Notes: generated by a model not told the origin, from the sequence alone. Shown: positions 44,081-53,722, numbered from the stretch's first letter. The stretch is DNA of 64,000 nucleotides from Thiohalobacter sp. IOR34 (GCF_030406045.1 NZ_CP128988.1:1957438-2021437); one strand, 5' to 3'. A program made the numbers and translations.

Positions 44081-44365
44081 ATGTGCCAGTCAAAAAACGC
44101 TGCGACGTTGCCCGATGCCGACCCGGCGACTCCGCCCGAGGCGGATCCGGATGCACGAAGTGTATCCGAAGAGCACACACCAGGGGCGGCACGCGTCAAG
44201 CCGGTTCCAGTCAGCGACCTCCCACAGGAGGTACGGGATGTACTTGTTGCCGCAGGGAAACTCTACTCGGCCATCGGTGAACATGCCCCTGACATCTTGC
44301 TTCCGCAAGAGGTGGAGCAAAGGTGGAAACGCCTCGGCGAGTGCTTGGCCTGGTTGCAGCGTTAG
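44081..44365 (+). CDS. small hypothetical protein at the head of the transfer operon
   Basis: A 94-residue protein starting at ATG 44081 after GAGGAAAG. The N-terminal 45 residues are acidic, proline-rich and probably disordered; the rest is helical (DLPQEVRDVLVAAGKLYSAI, VEQRWKRLGECLAWLQR). It overlaps the transglycosylase gene by 43 bases. The family is not recognised. Confidence 0.55.
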   Translation: MCQSKNAATLPDADPATPPEADPDARSVSEEHTPGAARVKPVPVSDLPQEVRDVLVAAGKLYSAIGEHAPDILLPQEVEQRWKRLGECLAWLQR

Positions 44366-44817
44366 CGTCGCTGATCCCTGGACCCATTCACGCGGATGAT
44401 CTGGCGGCATGTTTCCAAGAGGCCGGAGGGCGCTACGGCATCGCTCCCGCCCTCCTGCGAGCCATCGCCGAAGTGGAGAGCGGGCTCGACCCGCAAGCGA
44501 TGCATGTCAATGCGGACGGGACAGCCGACATCGGGCTGATGCAGATCAACTCATGGTGGTTTCCCGTCCTGAAGCAGCACGGCATTGAGCCACGGGATCT
44601 TTGGGACCCCTGCCTTAGCATCGGCGTGGGCGCCTGGATCCTGGCCGGTAACGTCCGGCAATTCGGCTATGGGTGGCGGGCCGTCGGCGCATACAACGCC
44701 GGCACGAGAAGAGACCAAACGACAGAACGACAACGTGAAGATTATGCGATCAGGGTTTATGGGCATCTGCCTTGCGGTGTTGGCCGGTTGTGCCTCGGCA
44801 CCGCCCAGCCAGAGTGA
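44323..44817 (+). CDS. conjugation lytic transglycosylase
   Basis: A 164-residue secreted SLT-family protein: signal peptide (LGLVAALASLIPGPIHA), catalytic glutamate in LRAIAEVESGLDP, then DIGLMQINSWWF and AVGAYNAGTRR. It opens the peptidoglycan for the secretion channel, as do VirB1-like proteins. The start is GTG 44323, and the 3' end overlaps the lipoprotein gene. Confidence 0.85.
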   Translation: METPRRVLGLVAALASLIPGPIHADDLAACFQEAGGRYGIAPALLRAIAEVESGLDPQAMHVNADGTADIGLMQINSWWFPVLKQHGIEPRDLWDPCLSIGVGAWILAGNVRQFGYGWRAVGAYNAGTRRDQTTERQREDYAIRVYGHLPCGVGRLCLGTAQPE

Positions 44818-45442
44818 ATCGAGCACACCGACAAAGCTAGGCGTGACACAGCAACCGTCCGTCGCGCACCGGGGCGCACAACCGTTCTACGTCGTGTGTG
44901 CGGACTGTCCCGGCGCGACACCGAAGACGCCATTCAGCGAGACAAACAAACCGCTCACCCAACAACCGGTAGCGATGACCGAACCGGTCAAGAACAGCAC
45001 CGTGGAAGGAGCCGGCAGAGCCATACAGGCCGCCAAGGCTGAGATACCCAAGCCGCAGGCGAGGGTCTTGTTTGCCGCCCACTTCGCCTTCGGCACTGCG
45101 CAGCTATCAGCCGCCGACAAGCAGGCCCTGCAAGACCTGCTGCCCGAACTCAGGAAACAACGGCTCACCATCGTGGGCCACACCGACAGCGTCGGTCCCC
45201 AGGACTTCAACGACTGGCTGGCGCTGCGCCGCGCGCAATCGGTGAAGAACCATCTGGTCACGCTCGGACTGGATCCCGAACGTATCCGTGTCAGCGGTCG
45301 CGGCAAGTGCTGTTACCTGCAAGCCAACGACACCGCCCTCGGCCGGGCGGCCAACCGCCGTGCCGAGATCAGACCCGAACCTTTGGACACCCCGAGCAAG
45401 GGCCATTCAACTGCAAACCAACCTGGAGGTAATACACCATGA
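44744..45442 (+). CDS. OmpA-like lipoprotein of the transfer operon
   Basis: About 232 residues. The lipobox LAVLAGC is at residues 10-16. A disordered proline/threonine region leads to a C-terminal OmpA domain (AHFAFGTAQLSAADKQALQD, IVGHTDSVGPQDFNDWLALR, RISG-type end with NRRAEI) that binds peptidoglycan. It probably anchors the secretion apparatus to the cell wall. GTG 44735 is an alternative start. The stop overlaps the pilin ATG. Confidence 0.8.
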   Translation: MRSGFMGICLAVLAGCASAPPSQSESSTPTKLGVTQQPSVAHRGAQPFYVVCADCPGATPKTPFSETNKPLTQQPVAMTEPVKNSTVEGAGRAIQAAKAEIPKPQARVLFAAHFAFGTAQLSAADKQALQDLLPELRKQRLTIVGHTDSVGPQDFNDWLALRRAQSVKNHLVTLGLDPERIRVSGRGKCCYLQANDTALGRAANRRAEIRPEPLDTPSKGHSTANQPGGNTP

Positions 45443-45735
45443 CTCGAACCATCGCCTTCCACCAGTCCGCTGCGCTGCTGGCGATTCTGCTGCTGCCGGG
45501 GATCACCCTGGCCGCGACCACGGGCGCGGAGTTCCAGAGCGCTTATCAGTTCTTCTACGATGCGGCGACCGGTTATCTCGGCCGCGGCATCGCCATCGTC
45601 GGCGGCCTGATCGGTCTGGGTTACGGCGCCGCCAAGGGCAGTCCGTTGCCCGCCATCCTGGGCGTGATCCTGGCGGTGTTCGGCGCGCTGGGTCCGACCA
45701 TCATCGACGCCATTTTCGGCTCCGCCGTGGTGTAG
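45439..45735 (+). CDS. traA: TraA-like conjugative pilin
   Basis: A 98-residue prepilin with a signal peptide (LLAILLLPGITLAA) and two hydrophobic helices separated by a short glycine-rich loop (GIAIVGGLIGLGYGAAKG, LGVILAVFGALGPTIID), typical of VirB2/TraA pilins. It starts the F-type gene order and is followed at once by traL. Confidence 0.78.
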   Translation: MTRTIAFHQSAALLAILLLPGITLAATTGAEFQSAYQFFYDAATGYLGRGIAIVGGLIGLGYGAAKGSPLPAILGVILAVFGALGPTIIDAIFGSAVV

Positions 45736-45737
45736 GC

Positions 45738-46025
45738 GTGGAACAGGAGAACTACCTGATCCCCCGCCGACTAGATGATCCGCCCCAGTTCTTTTTCTGG
45801 GACGCGGACGAGGCCATCCTGGTGATCTTCTTCACCCTGATGGGGGCCTTGCTCGGCCAGATCCTCGTCGGCGTCGTCATCGGCCTGCTGTTGTCCCGCG
45901 GCTTCGCGCGGGTGAAGGCGGAAGGCGGTCGGGGGATCATCGCCCGCTTTCTCTACTGGTACACGCCGTCGCAGTGGTGGTTTCGGGGGCGTGCGCCCAG
46001 TCACGTCCGGGAGTACGTGGGATGA
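45738..46025 (+). CDS. traL: TraL, type IV secretion (VirB3-like)
   Basis: A 95-residue protein starting at GTG 45738. The N-terminal IPRRLDDPPQFFFWDADE motif is diagnostic of TraL, followed by one membrane helix (LVIFFTLMGALLGQILVGVV) and a WYTPSQWWFRG end. It overlaps traE by four bases. Confidence 0.85.
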   Translation: MEQENYLIPRRLDDPPQFFFWDADEAILVIFFTLMGALLGQILVGVVIGLLLSRGFARVKAEGGRGIIARFLYWYTPSQWWFRGRAPSHVREYVG

Positions 46026-46621
46026 GGGAAAGCCGCTACCGTTCCCTGCTCGCCGAGACCCTCTGGCGGCGCAACCTGTGGATGGCCGTCGCCCTGGCAA
46101 TGGCCGTCTCCAACATGGGCCTGGCGTACTGGGTGATCAATACCGACGTGCGGGAGAAGACCATCGTCGTCCCGCCGGTGTTCGAGAAGACCTTCTGGGT
46201 GCATGGCGACGAGGTGTCACCCGAGTACCTGGAACAGATGGCGGTGTTCTTCGCGAGCCTCGCCCTCACCTACAACCCCGACAACATCGATCACCAGGTG
46301 AGCCTGTTCCTGCGTTACGCGGATCCCAAGAGCTACGGCGCCCTCGCCGCCAAACTGGAAGGCGACGCGCACAAGATCAAGCGCAACCGCCTCTCCTCGG
46401 TGTTCTACCCCCAGGAGATCCGGCTCAAGGGGCAACAGGCCGCCCTCACCGGCCAACTCACCACCCTGGTGGGCAACAAACAGACCGAACAACGCCAGGC
46501 CCGATTCCTGATCCGGTTCGTCTACCGGGACGGCCGGCTGTTCGTCTCGAAATTCACGGAGGTCCAAGACAGTGCGAATCCGTTTGCTACTGACGGCGAT
46601 ACTGCTGAACCTGAGTCTTGA
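46022..46621 (+). CDS. traE: TraE, type IV secretion core assembly (VirB5/VirB8-like)
   Basis: A 199-residue inner-membrane protein with one N-terminal helix (LWMAVALAMAVSNMGLAYWV) and a periplasmic domain (KTFWVHGDEVSPEYLEQMA, FLIRFVYRDGRLFVSKF) matching TraE. The 3' end overlaps the traK start by 50 bases. Confidence 0.85.
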   Translation: MRESRYRSLLAETLWRRNLWMAVALAMAVSNMGLAYWVINTDVREKTIVVPPVFEKTFWVHGDEVSPEYLEQMAVFFASLALTYNPDNIDHQVSLFLRYADPKSYGALAAKLEGDAHKIKRNRLSSVFYPQEIRLKGQQAALTGQLTTLVGNKQTEQRQARFLIRFVYRDGRLFVSKFTEVQDSANPFATDGDTAEPES

Positions 46622-47282
46622 GGCCCACGCCCTGCAACTCGTGGAGGTAGTGGACGGCCAGACTGTCACCATCAAGGTGTCCATCAGGGATCTCACCCGC
46701 ATCGCCATGGCGGATGGAGGCCGGATCACACGCGTCTGGGGCCTGGAGGACCACATGCAGGTCGAACCCGACCGGGAGGGCGGCCAGGTGTTTCTGCGTC
46801 CCGTGCCCGGCATGACGGCCCGGGCCTTCAGCTTCTTCATCCGGGACGACCAGGGGGCCACCCATACCCTGCTGGCGGTGCCCGTGGACATGCCGTCGGA
46901 CACGGTGCTGCTCCGCCCGAAGAACCGTGCCGCCGCTGCGCGCGTCTCGGGCCACGATGCCCATTCCATCCCCTACATCGAGCGGATCAAGCGCCTGGTC
47001 CGGGACATGGCGCGCGGCGCGGTGCCCGACGGCTACCTCCCCGCCGCCGAGGGGCGGGAGATCCCGCTGTGGGCCGAGGCCAGGGTCGTGCTGGTCACAC
47101 GCTTTGACGGTGATTTCACCGGCGAAGTGTACCAGCTCACCAACGTCTCGGACGAGGAGATGCGCCTGGACGAGCGGGAGTTCGCGGCCCTGGCCGCCGA
47201 CATCAAGGCGGTGGCCATCGTGGAACACACCCTGGTCCCGCAGCAGTCGACCTGGATCTATCTGGTCAGGGAGGGACGGTAG
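46572..47282 (+). CDS. traK: TraK, type IV secretion outer-membrane core protein
   Basis: A 236-residue secreted protein (signal peptide to EAHA) with a beta-rich VirB9-like body (VDGQTVTIKVSIRDLTRIAM, EVYQLTNVSDEEMRLDE). TraK forms the outer-membrane core with TraV and TraB. It starts at GTG 46572 inside traE. Confidence 0.85.
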   Translation: MRIRLLLTAILLNLSLEAHALQLVEVVDGQTVTIKVSIRDLTRIAMADGGRITRVWGLEDHMQVEPDREGGQVFLRPVPGMTARAFSFFIRDDQGATHTLLAVPVDMPSDTVLLRPKNRAAAARVSGHDAHSIPYIERIKRLVRDMARGAVPDGYLPAAEGREIPLWAEARVVLVTRFDGDFTGEVYQLTNVSDEEMRLDEREFAALAADIKAVAIVEHTLVPQQSTWIYLVREGR

Positions 47283-48569
47283 ATGGAAGACAGCCGGGCT
47301 ATCCGCCGCCGCCAGGCCTGGATCACCATCGCCGCCGTGGGCGCCGTGGTCTCGCTGGTAGTGCTGGGGCTCTACCTCTCCGATCCCTCCCGCCGGATCG
47401 AGCAGGCCGTCAAGGCACGGGAGGTGGTCAAGAGCTACCGCACCCCGGCCAACAGCCTGGACCCGAGCGAGGTCTGGATCACCCGTTCCGAGACCGAACT
47501 GCAGAACATCAAGCAGACGAACGAGGCGCTGCGGCGCGAGATGGACGACCTGCGCAGCCAATTGGAGCGGTTGCAACGCCAGCAACGCGACAAGGCGCAA
47601 ACCACTCCCCGGACACTGCCACCACCCCCCACGTCGAAACCGCAGCCGTCGGCCAATTCCGCTTCCGGCAACTTGATGCCCTCGGTTCAGGGCGACCGCA
47701 TCAAGGAAACCGTCGCCAAGCAGCTTCTGCCGCCACCACCCCCGCCAAGACGGCTGGACGGCACCCGCCGCGGCACCACCGCGCGTGCCGGTACGCCACC
47801 AGGCATCCTGGTGGTCGACCTCGCCCCGGCCGGCAACGTCCCGGACAGCAAGACCACCACGCGCAAAGCCGGCGACGGCGAGGCTGCCGCCGACAAGGTC
47901 ACCCACCACGTGCGCGACTTCCTTCCGGCCGGGGCGTTCGCCAAGGCGGTGCTGCTCTCCGGTCTCGACGCACCCACCGGCGGACTCGCCAAGACCAACC
48001 CGCAGCCGGTCCTCCTGCGCCTCGTGGACCACGGCACCCTGCCCAACCGCTTCCGGTCGCGGGTACGGGAGTGCTTTGTCACCGCCGCCGGCTACGGGGA
48101 CCTGGCCTCCGAACGCGCCTACCTGCGGCTCGAGAAACTGAGCTGCGTATTGCGCGACGGCACCGTGCTGGAGGTCGCCCTGAAAGGCTTCGTCACGGGC
48201 GAGGACGGCAAGGCGGGACTGCGCGGCCGGGTGGTGAGCAAGCAGGGCCAGTTGATCGCCCGCGCACTGGTCGCCGGCGTGGCCGGCGGGATCGGCAACG
48301 GCGTCGCCCAGTCATTCACGTCCTTGTCCACCAGCGCCCTTGGCAACGTGCAGAGCATTGATCCCGGCAACATCGCCCAGTACGGGGTCGCCAACGGTTT
48401 CGCTTCGGCACTGGACCGCATCGCCCAGTGGTATCTGGAACGGGCCAACGAGGTCTATCCGGTCCTCGAGGTGGATGCCGGCCGGGTCGTGGAAGTCGTG
48501 CTGAACGAAGGACTCGAGCTAGGGGTGGACCTGCTCAATAACGCCAACGATACCGGAGGACCCTCATGA
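47283..48569 (+). CDS. traB: TraB, VirB10-like core scaffold
   Basis: The 428-residue protein has a TM helix (ITIAAVGAVVSLVVLGLYL), a coiled coil (LQNIKQTNEALRREMDDLRS), a proline-rich spacer (residues about 110-165) and a C-terminal VirB10-like beta-barrel domain (FLPAGAFAKAVLLSGLDAPT, LRGRVVSKQGQLIARALVAG). It spans both membranes in the channel. The stop overlaps the next ATG. Confidence 0.88.
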   Translation: MEDSRAIRRRQAWITIAAVGAVVSLVVLGLYLSDPSRRIEQAVKAREVVKSYRTPANSLDPSEVWITRSETELQNIKQTNEALRREMDDLRSQLERLQRQQRDKAQTTPRTLPPPPTSKPQPSANSASGNLMPSVQGDRIKETVAKQLLPPPPPPRRLDGTRRGTTARAGTPPGILVVDLAPAGNVPDSKTTTRKAGDGEAAADKVTHHVRDFLPAGAFAKAVLLSGLDAPTGGLAKTNPQPVLLRLVDHGTLPNRFRSRVRECFVTAAGYGDLASERAYLRLEKLSCVLRDGTVLEVALKGFVTGEDGKAGLRGRVVSKQGQLIARALVAGVAGGIGNGVAQSFTSLSTSALGNVQSIDPGNIAQYGVANGFASALDRIAQWYLERANEVYPVLEVDAGRVVEVVLNEGLELGVDLLNNANDTGGPS

Positions 48570-49381
48570 ACCTGAGCCACAAGATACTCTTCGGCCTGCT
48601 CCTGACGCTCGCGGGCGGACTCGGCCATGCGGCCGAGCCGGCGCAAGACCGCACCAAACCGCCTGCCCTCCCGCAGAACAAGGCCATCCCCGAACAAGAC
48701 TTCGCCGCCATCGAACGGAGCGTCCGGCAGGCCATGCCGTCGACGAAAATCGATGCCATCGCGCCGACCCCGATCCCGGGGCTGGTGGAGGTCGTGGCTG
48801 GACAGAACGTCCTCTATGCGGACACCTCGGGCCGCTGGCTGCTGGTGGGCCACCTCTACGATCTCAAGACCGCGCGGGACGTGACCGCCGAGCGCAAGTC
48901 ACAGCTCTCGCGCCTCGATTGGCAGGAACTGCCCCTAGAGGCGGCCGTGCACTACGGCGAAGGTCCATTGAAGCTTGCCATCTTCTCCGATCCCGACTGC
49001 CCCTGGTGCCGCAAGCTCAACAAGGCCTTGCGGCAGGCGGAGGGCATCGAGGTGTGGGAGATCATGTTCCCCGTCCCCGCCCTGCATCCGGAGGCCCGCG
49101 ACAAGGCGGCCCGCATTCTCTGTCACGCGCAGCCGGCAGAGGCCCTCGCCCGGGTGATGAGCGGCGAGGCGCTGGACGGCGAACCGCCCTCCGCAGACTG
49201 TACCCAACGAACGCTGCAACTCGTCGACCAGGCCATGGCCTTCGGTCGCGCCCACGGGGTCCAGGGCACGCCCACCCTGGTCGCCCCCGACGGGCGGGTG
49301 CGCAACGGCTACCTGCCCATGGACCAGCTCAGGGCCTGGCTGGCGCAAGGCGCCAAAGCCGGGCGGGAGGCGGCCCGATGA
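48566..49381 (+). CDS. DsbC-like periplasmic disulfide isomerase
   Basis: The 271-residue protein has a signal peptide, a DsbC-type dimerisation region and a thioredoxin domain with the active site DPDCPWCRKLN near residue 145, plus the cis-Pro loop GVQGTPTLVAPDG. F-type and SXT-type transfer systems encode such isomerases to fold Cys-rich proteins such as TraU. Confidence 0.87.
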   Translation: MNLSHKILFGLLLTLAGGLGHAAEPAQDRTKPPALPQNKAIPEQDFAAIERSVRQAMPSTKIDAIAPTPIPGLVEVVAGQNVLYADTSGRWLLVGHLYDLKTARDVTAERKSQLSRLDWQELPLEAAVHYGEGPLKLAIFSDPDCPWCRKLNKALRQAEGIEVWEIMFPVPALHPEARDKAARILCHAQPAEALARVMSGEALDGEPPSADCTQRTLQLVDQAMAFGRAHGVQGTPTLVAPDGRVRNGYLPMDQLRAWLAQGAKAGREAAR

Positions 49382-49761
49382 GCAAGGCGCTTCTCAGCCT
49401 CCTGGTTCTCGCCCTGCTCGCCGGCTGCGCCAGCAGCCCCAAATACGCCTGCGGCGTGCCCGAGGGCATCGGCTGCAAGCCGGTCGGGGAAGTCTACGAG
49501 GCTTCGGTCACCGGCACCCTGACCCGTGGCCGCGTCACACCTGACGACGAAGACGGCGAACAGGAGGCCGCCGAGCGCCCGCTCGCCGAGCCGGCGAACA
49601 CGCCTGTCGTCGCCACGGTACAGCCGGGCGATCCGCTGCTCACCCGCCCGCGGCACATCCGGGTGTGGATCAACCGCTGGGAAGACAAGGCAGGCGACCT
49701 CCACGACGAGACCTACCTCTACCTGCGGCTGGACAACGGCACTTGGCGGCTCGGGCGATGA
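49378..49761 (+). CDS. traV: TraV, outer-membrane lipoprotein of the transfer channel
   Basis: A 127-residue lipoprotein with the lipobox LLAGCASS at residues 12-19 and the YACGVPEGIGCKPVGEVY motif of TraV. It anchors the TraK/TraB core to the outer membrane. Its ATG overlaps the previous stop and its stop overlaps the traC start. Confidence 0.85.
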   Translation: MSKALLSLLVLALLAGCASSPKYACGVPEGIGCKPVGEVYEASVTGTLTRGRVTPDDEDGEQEAAERPLAEPANTPVVATVQPGDPLLTRPRHIRVWINRWEDKAGDLHDETYLYLRLDNGTWRLGR

Positions 49762-52283
49762 TCAGCCTTACCGACGTCAAACAGATCGTCACCCACGAAA
49801 TCCGGCGCTGGTTCCAGGAGGAGCCGCCCGCCGCGGTCTACGCTGCGGGCGGTCTGCCGCCGTCGATTCGGCGGTTGCGGGCACTCACCGACAACCACCG
49901 GCTCGCCACCCTGCTTCCCTACGAGCGGTTCGACCCGGAAACCCACCTGTTCTTCAACGAGGACAGCGTGGGCTTCATGCTGGAGGCCACCCCGGCGGTG
50001 GGACTCGGCGAGAATCAGCTCAAGGTACTGAGCGGGCTGTTCACCCAGGGCCTGAAGCCGGGTACCTCGGTGCAGATCCTGCTGTACGCCTCGCCGGATA
50101 TCCTGCCCCTGCTGGAGCACTGGGCGGCGGCGCGCCAGGGCGAGTCCGGCGAAGGCACGGTGTTCCGGTTCCTGGCCGGCAAGCGTGTCGACTACCTGCG
50201 CCGCGGCAACTGGTGCTCCCTGCTGTCGGACCAGCCCATGCTAGTGCGGGACTTCCGGCTGTTCATCACGGTGGTCCGACCACTGTCGAAAGGCGCGGGG
50301 AGCCGTACCGAGAACGACTGGCTGGCGCGCACCCGCGAGGCCATCCGGGGCATCCTCTCCTCGGCCGGACTGCCGAGCCGGCCCGTGGACGCCGATACGT
50401 TCATCAACCTGCTCGACACGATCCTGAACCCGCCACGGGACCGGCGTGCGCCGCTGCACTGGGAGGACGACCGCCTGCTCAAGGAACAGGTGGTGGACGG
50501 TGACACCCTGCTGCTGGTCGGCCGCGACGGCCTAGGGCTGGGCCACGGCGATCACGTCATCGAGGTGCGCCCCTACTCCGTGCGCCAGTATCCCCAGTCC
50601 TGGGCGGGCTGGGGGATGAGCGACCTCATCGGCGATCTCTTCAGCAACACCCTGCGCCTGCCCTGCCCGTTTCTCTATACCCTCACGGTACACATGCCGG
50701 ACCAGGTCTCGGCCGCCCACGGCGCGAAGATGAAGGCGGCCCGCGCGACCCAGATGGCGGACTCGGCCATGGGGCGCTTCCTGCCCGCCTGGCGGGAGCG
50801 CAAGCAGGACTGGGACTTCGTCACCCGCCTGGTGGAGGACGGACACAAGCTGCTGCAGGCCCATTCCCAACTGGTGCTGTTCGCGCCCCAGGACGAGGGC
50901 GACTACGCCGAACAGCGGCTCAACGCCCTGTTCGAGTCGCGGGGCTGGACCCTGCAGAAAGACCGCTTCACTGCCCTGCACGCCTTCCTCTCCGGCCTGC
51001 CCCTGATGCCCGGACCCGGTTTCGTGGAGGAAATGCGCATCCTGGGCCGGCTGCGCACCTTCCTCACCTGGTCCTGCATCAACACCGCGCCGGTGATCGC
51101 GGAATGGAAGGGCACCGGCACGCCCCTGCTGATGCTGCTCGGCCGGCGCGGCCAAATCATGCACATCGATCCCTTCGACAACAAGAAGGGCAACTTCAAC
51201 GTCGCCGTGGCGGCGGCCAGCGGCGCCGGCAAGAGTTTCTTCACCCAGGAGATGGTCACCAGCCTGCTCGGAACCGGCGGCCGGGTCTGGGTCATCGATT
51301 CGGGGCGCAGCTACGAGCGGCTCTGTCACCTGGTGGGCGGCACCTACCTCGAGTTCTCGGAAGGCACGCGCATCAACCTCAACCCCTTCACCGGCATTCG
51401 CGACATTGCGGAAGAGACGCCCATGCTCAAGGCGGTCCTGGCGCAGATGGCCGCCCCGAAAGACGGGCTCAACAGCCTGCAAATGGCCTTTCTCGAAGAG
51501 GCCATCAAGGTGACCTGGGACGCGCACGGCAACCATGCCACCATCTCCCACGTGGCCGACTGCCTGCTCGGGAACGAAGAGGAAAGCGCCCGGCGCGTCG
51601 GGCGCATGCTCTATCCCTACACCCGTAACGGCAGCTACGGCCGCTACTTCGAGGGGGCCTCCAACATCGATCTGGACAACCCCTTCGTGGTGCTGGAATT
51701 GGGCGAGCTGGACGCCCGGCCGGATTTGCAGACCGTGGTGCTCCTGCTGCTGATGATGCGCATCACCGAGGCCATGTATCTGGGCGACCGCAACCAGCGC
51801 AAGCTGTGCATCATCGACGAGGCGTGGCGGCTGATGGGACAGGGCAACGCCGGTCAGTTCATCGAGCAGGGCTACCGCACCGCACGCAAGTTCGGCGGGG
51901 CGTTCATGACCATCACCCAGGGCATCGACGACTACTTCAAGTCCGGCACCTCCAAGGCCGCGCTGGACAACGCCGACTGGGTGTTCCTGCTCCGACAGAA
52001 GCCGGAATCCATCAAGGCCGCCGAGAACAGCGACCGCATCATGATGGATGAGGCCCTGCGCCGTCTGCTGACCAGCGTGGACACCCAGCAGGGCAAGTAC
52101 TCGGAGATCGCCGTCATGGGTCCCGGCGGCACCACCGTCGGCCGCCTGGTGGTGGACCCCTTCGCCGAAAAACTCTACTCCACCCGCGCCGAAGAGTACG
52201 CCGCCATCGAGGCGATGCAACGCCACGGGCTGAGCCTAGTCGCGGCAATCGAGCGACTGGTGGAAACCGGGGGGAGCCGCTGA
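49758..52283 (+). CDS. traC: TraC, VirB4-family secretion ATPase
   Basis: The 841-residue protein from ATG 49758 has the TraC N-terminal domain, Walker A AAASGAGKSFFTQ near residue 490, IDSGRSYERL, and Walker B KLCIIDEAWRLMG near residue 685. It powers pilus assembly. The frame extends upstream into traV, but the ATG overlapping the traV stop is the logical start. It overlaps trbI by one base. Confidence 0.92.
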   Translation: MISLTDVKQIVTHEIRRWFQEEPPAAVYAAGGLPPSIRRLRALTDNHRLATLLPYERFDPETHLFFNEDSVGFMLEATPAVGLGENQLKVLSGLFTQGLKPGTSVQILLYASPDILPLLEHWAAARQGESGEGTVFRFLAGKRVDYLRRGNWCSLLSDQPMLVRDFRLFITVVRPLSKGAGSRTENDWLARTREAIRGILSSAGLPSRPVDADTFINLLDTILNPPRDRRAPLHWEDDRLLKEQVVDGDTLLLVGRDGLGLGHGDHVIEVRPYSVRQYPQSWAGWGMSDLIGDLFSNTLRLPCPFLYTLTVHMPDQVSAAHGAKMKAARATQMADSAMGRFLPAWRERKQDWDFVTRLVEDGHKLLQAHSQLVLFAPQDEGDYAEQRLNALFESRGWTLQKDRFTALHAFLSGLPLMPGPGFVEEMRILGRLRTFLTWSCINTAPVIAEWKGTGTPLLMLLGRRGQIMHIDPFDNKKGNFNVAVAAASGAGKSFFTQEMVTSLLGTGGRVWVIDSGRSYERLCHLVGGTYLEFSEGTRINLNPFTGIRDIAEETPMLKAVLAQMAAPKDGLNSLQMAFLEEAIKVTWDAHGNHATISHVADCLLGNEEESARRVGRMLYPYTRNGSYGRYFEGASNIDLDNPFVVLELGELDARPDLQTVVLLLLMMRITEAMYLGDRNQRKLCIIDEAWRLMGQGNAGQFIEQGYRTARKFGGAFMTITQGIDDYFKSGTSKAALDNADWVFLLRQKPESIKAAENSDRIMMDEALRRLLTSVDTQQGKYSEIAVMGPGGTTVGRLVVDPFAEKLYSTRAEEYAAIEAMQRHGLSLVAAIERLVETGGSR

Positions 52284-52612
52284 TGCCGCGCTGGACATAC
52301 GGCCTGCTGTTCGGGCTTGCGGGTGGGCTGGTCGCGCTACTGGTGGAACGCATCGTCTTTCCACCGCTGACCGTCGCCCACGTGGACCTGGCCGGACTGG
52401 TCAATGAACACGTCCGCCGTCCCGATCTGATGAAGCTCCCCGAAGCGGAACGCTCGATGGACGCAGCCCGCTTCGCCGCCCGCCTGGAAGAGGAGACTAC
52501 GAAGCTGGCCCGGGAATACCGTGTCGTCATTCTCGCCGCTCCAGCCATCGTCTCCGGTGCTCCCGACCTTACGGCGATCCTGCGCAAACGCATCGAGGAA
52601 CACACGCCATGA
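52283..52612 (+). CDS. trbI: TrbI-like type-F transfer protein
   Basis: A 109-residue protein with one N-terminal TM helix (LLFGLAGGLVALLVERIVF) and a periplasmic helical tail ending in a short beta segment (YRVVILAAPAIVSGAPDLT). Size and position before the peptidase and traW match TrbI, which affects pilus retraction. Confidence 0.78.
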   Translation: MPRWTYGLLFGLAGGLVALLVERIVFPPLTVAHVDLAGLVNEHVRRPDLMKLPEAERSMDAARFAARLEEETTKLAREYRVVILAAPAIVSGAPDLTAILRKRIEEHTP

Positions 52613-53139
52613 CGACACAGACCCTGGCGATTGTACCCACGGACTCTCACCCGAAGATCCATCGCTTCGCCCGGTGGATGGGCCTCACCCTCGGCATCAT
52701 CATATCGGTCTGGCTCATCTCCCTGATGCTCTCACCCTGGTACCGCCTCGGCATCAACGGCACCGACAGCCTGCCGGGTGTGCTGTACCTGGTACTCAAG
52801 ACTGAGATGCCGAAGAACCGCGGCGATCTGGTCGCGTTCTACCCGCCGGAGAACCGCTTCTACCCGAAGGGAATGTTCTTCATCAAGAAGGCAATGGGCA
52901 TGCCCGGCGATAAAGTCACCCGCAAGGGACGGGATTTCTACATCAACGACGAATACATCGCCACCGCCAAAACCCGGTCACGGTCCGGTAAGCCCCTGCG
53001 GCCCGGACCGGCCGGAGTGATTCCAAACGGATATTATTTCGTCTGGACGCCCCATCCTGACAGTTACGACTCCCGCTATGAAGACATCGGCTGGATTCCC
53101 GAAGATCGCGTTATCGGTCGCGCTGTTCGCCTGTTCTAG
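52609..53139 (+). CDS. TraF-type S26 signal peptidase
   Basis: A 176-residue membrane protease: TM helix (LTLGIIISVWLISLMLSPW), catalytic serine in GTDSLPGVLY and catalytic lysine in FFIKKAMGMPGDK, then a RYEDIGWIPEDRVIGRAVRL end. It probably processes the pilin or other transfer proteins, as TraF/TrhF do in SXT and IncP systems. The traW start lies inside its last 62 bases. Confidence 0.87.
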   Translation: MTTQTLAIVPTDSHPKIHRFARWMGLTLGIIISVWLISLMLSPWYRLGINGTDSLPGVLYLVLKTEMPKNRGDLVAFYPPENRFYPKGMFFIKKAMGMPGDKVTRKGRDFYINDEYIATAKTRSRSGKPLRPGPAGVIPNGYYFVWTPHPDSYDSRYEDIGWIPEDRVIGRAVRLF

Positions 53140-53722
53140 CATCCTGCTTGGCCAGGACCTTGGCGTTGTAGGCCCCGTCTACCCCATCGCCGAGCAGGAC
53201 ATGCTTGTGACAATCGAGCAGCACCTCAAAGCACTGGAGGAAAGCGGCGAGCTGGCACGTATCGAAGAAGACGCCAAGGCCCGGTACAGAGCCTATGTGG
53301 AACGCCCGAAAGGCGTACACCTCCCACGCGCAAAGAAAGACCGGACCTACTATGTGGACCCCAGCCTCACTGTTCCCTATGACATCAGAGACCACGAGGG
53401 CCGCATCATTCACCCGGCAGGAACCACTGTGAATCCACTAGATTACATTACACTATCGAAGCAACTCCTGTTCTTCGACGGCGACGACCCAATCCAAGCT
53501 GAATGGGCACGATCGGTGATTGACAGCGATCCGCTACGAGTGAAACCGATTCTGACCAATGGACCAATAATGGCGCTTATAAAGGAGTGGAAATTACGCT
53601 TGTATTTTGATCAACGGGGAAAGCTGACGGAACGATTTCGTATTCAGCGGCTGCCAGCTATAGTGAGTCAAGATGGGAAGCAGCTGAGAGTGATGGAACA
53701 TAATCTCCGTACACAGGAGTAA
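53078..53722 (+). CDS. traW: TraW, periplasmic transfer protein
   Basis: The 214-residue protein has a signal peptide (IALSVALFACSSILLG), GPVYPIAEQDMLVTIEQHL and YDIRDHEGRIIHPAGTTVNP, both typical of TraW, and a C-terminal LYFDQRGKLTERFRIQRLPA block. TraU normally follows immediately; here 9 kb of inserted genes intervene. The 3' end is intact. Confidence 0.88.
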   Translation: MKTSAGFPKIALSVALFACSSILLGQDLGVVGPVYPIAEQDMLVTIEQHLKALEESGELARIEEDAKARYRAYVERPKGVHLPRAKKDRTYYVDPSLTVPYDIRDHEGRIIHPAGTTVNPLDYITLSKQLLFFDGDDPIQAEWARSVIDSDPLRVKPILTNGPIMALIKEWKLRLYFDQRGKLTERFRIQRLPAIVSQDGKQLRVMEHNLRTQE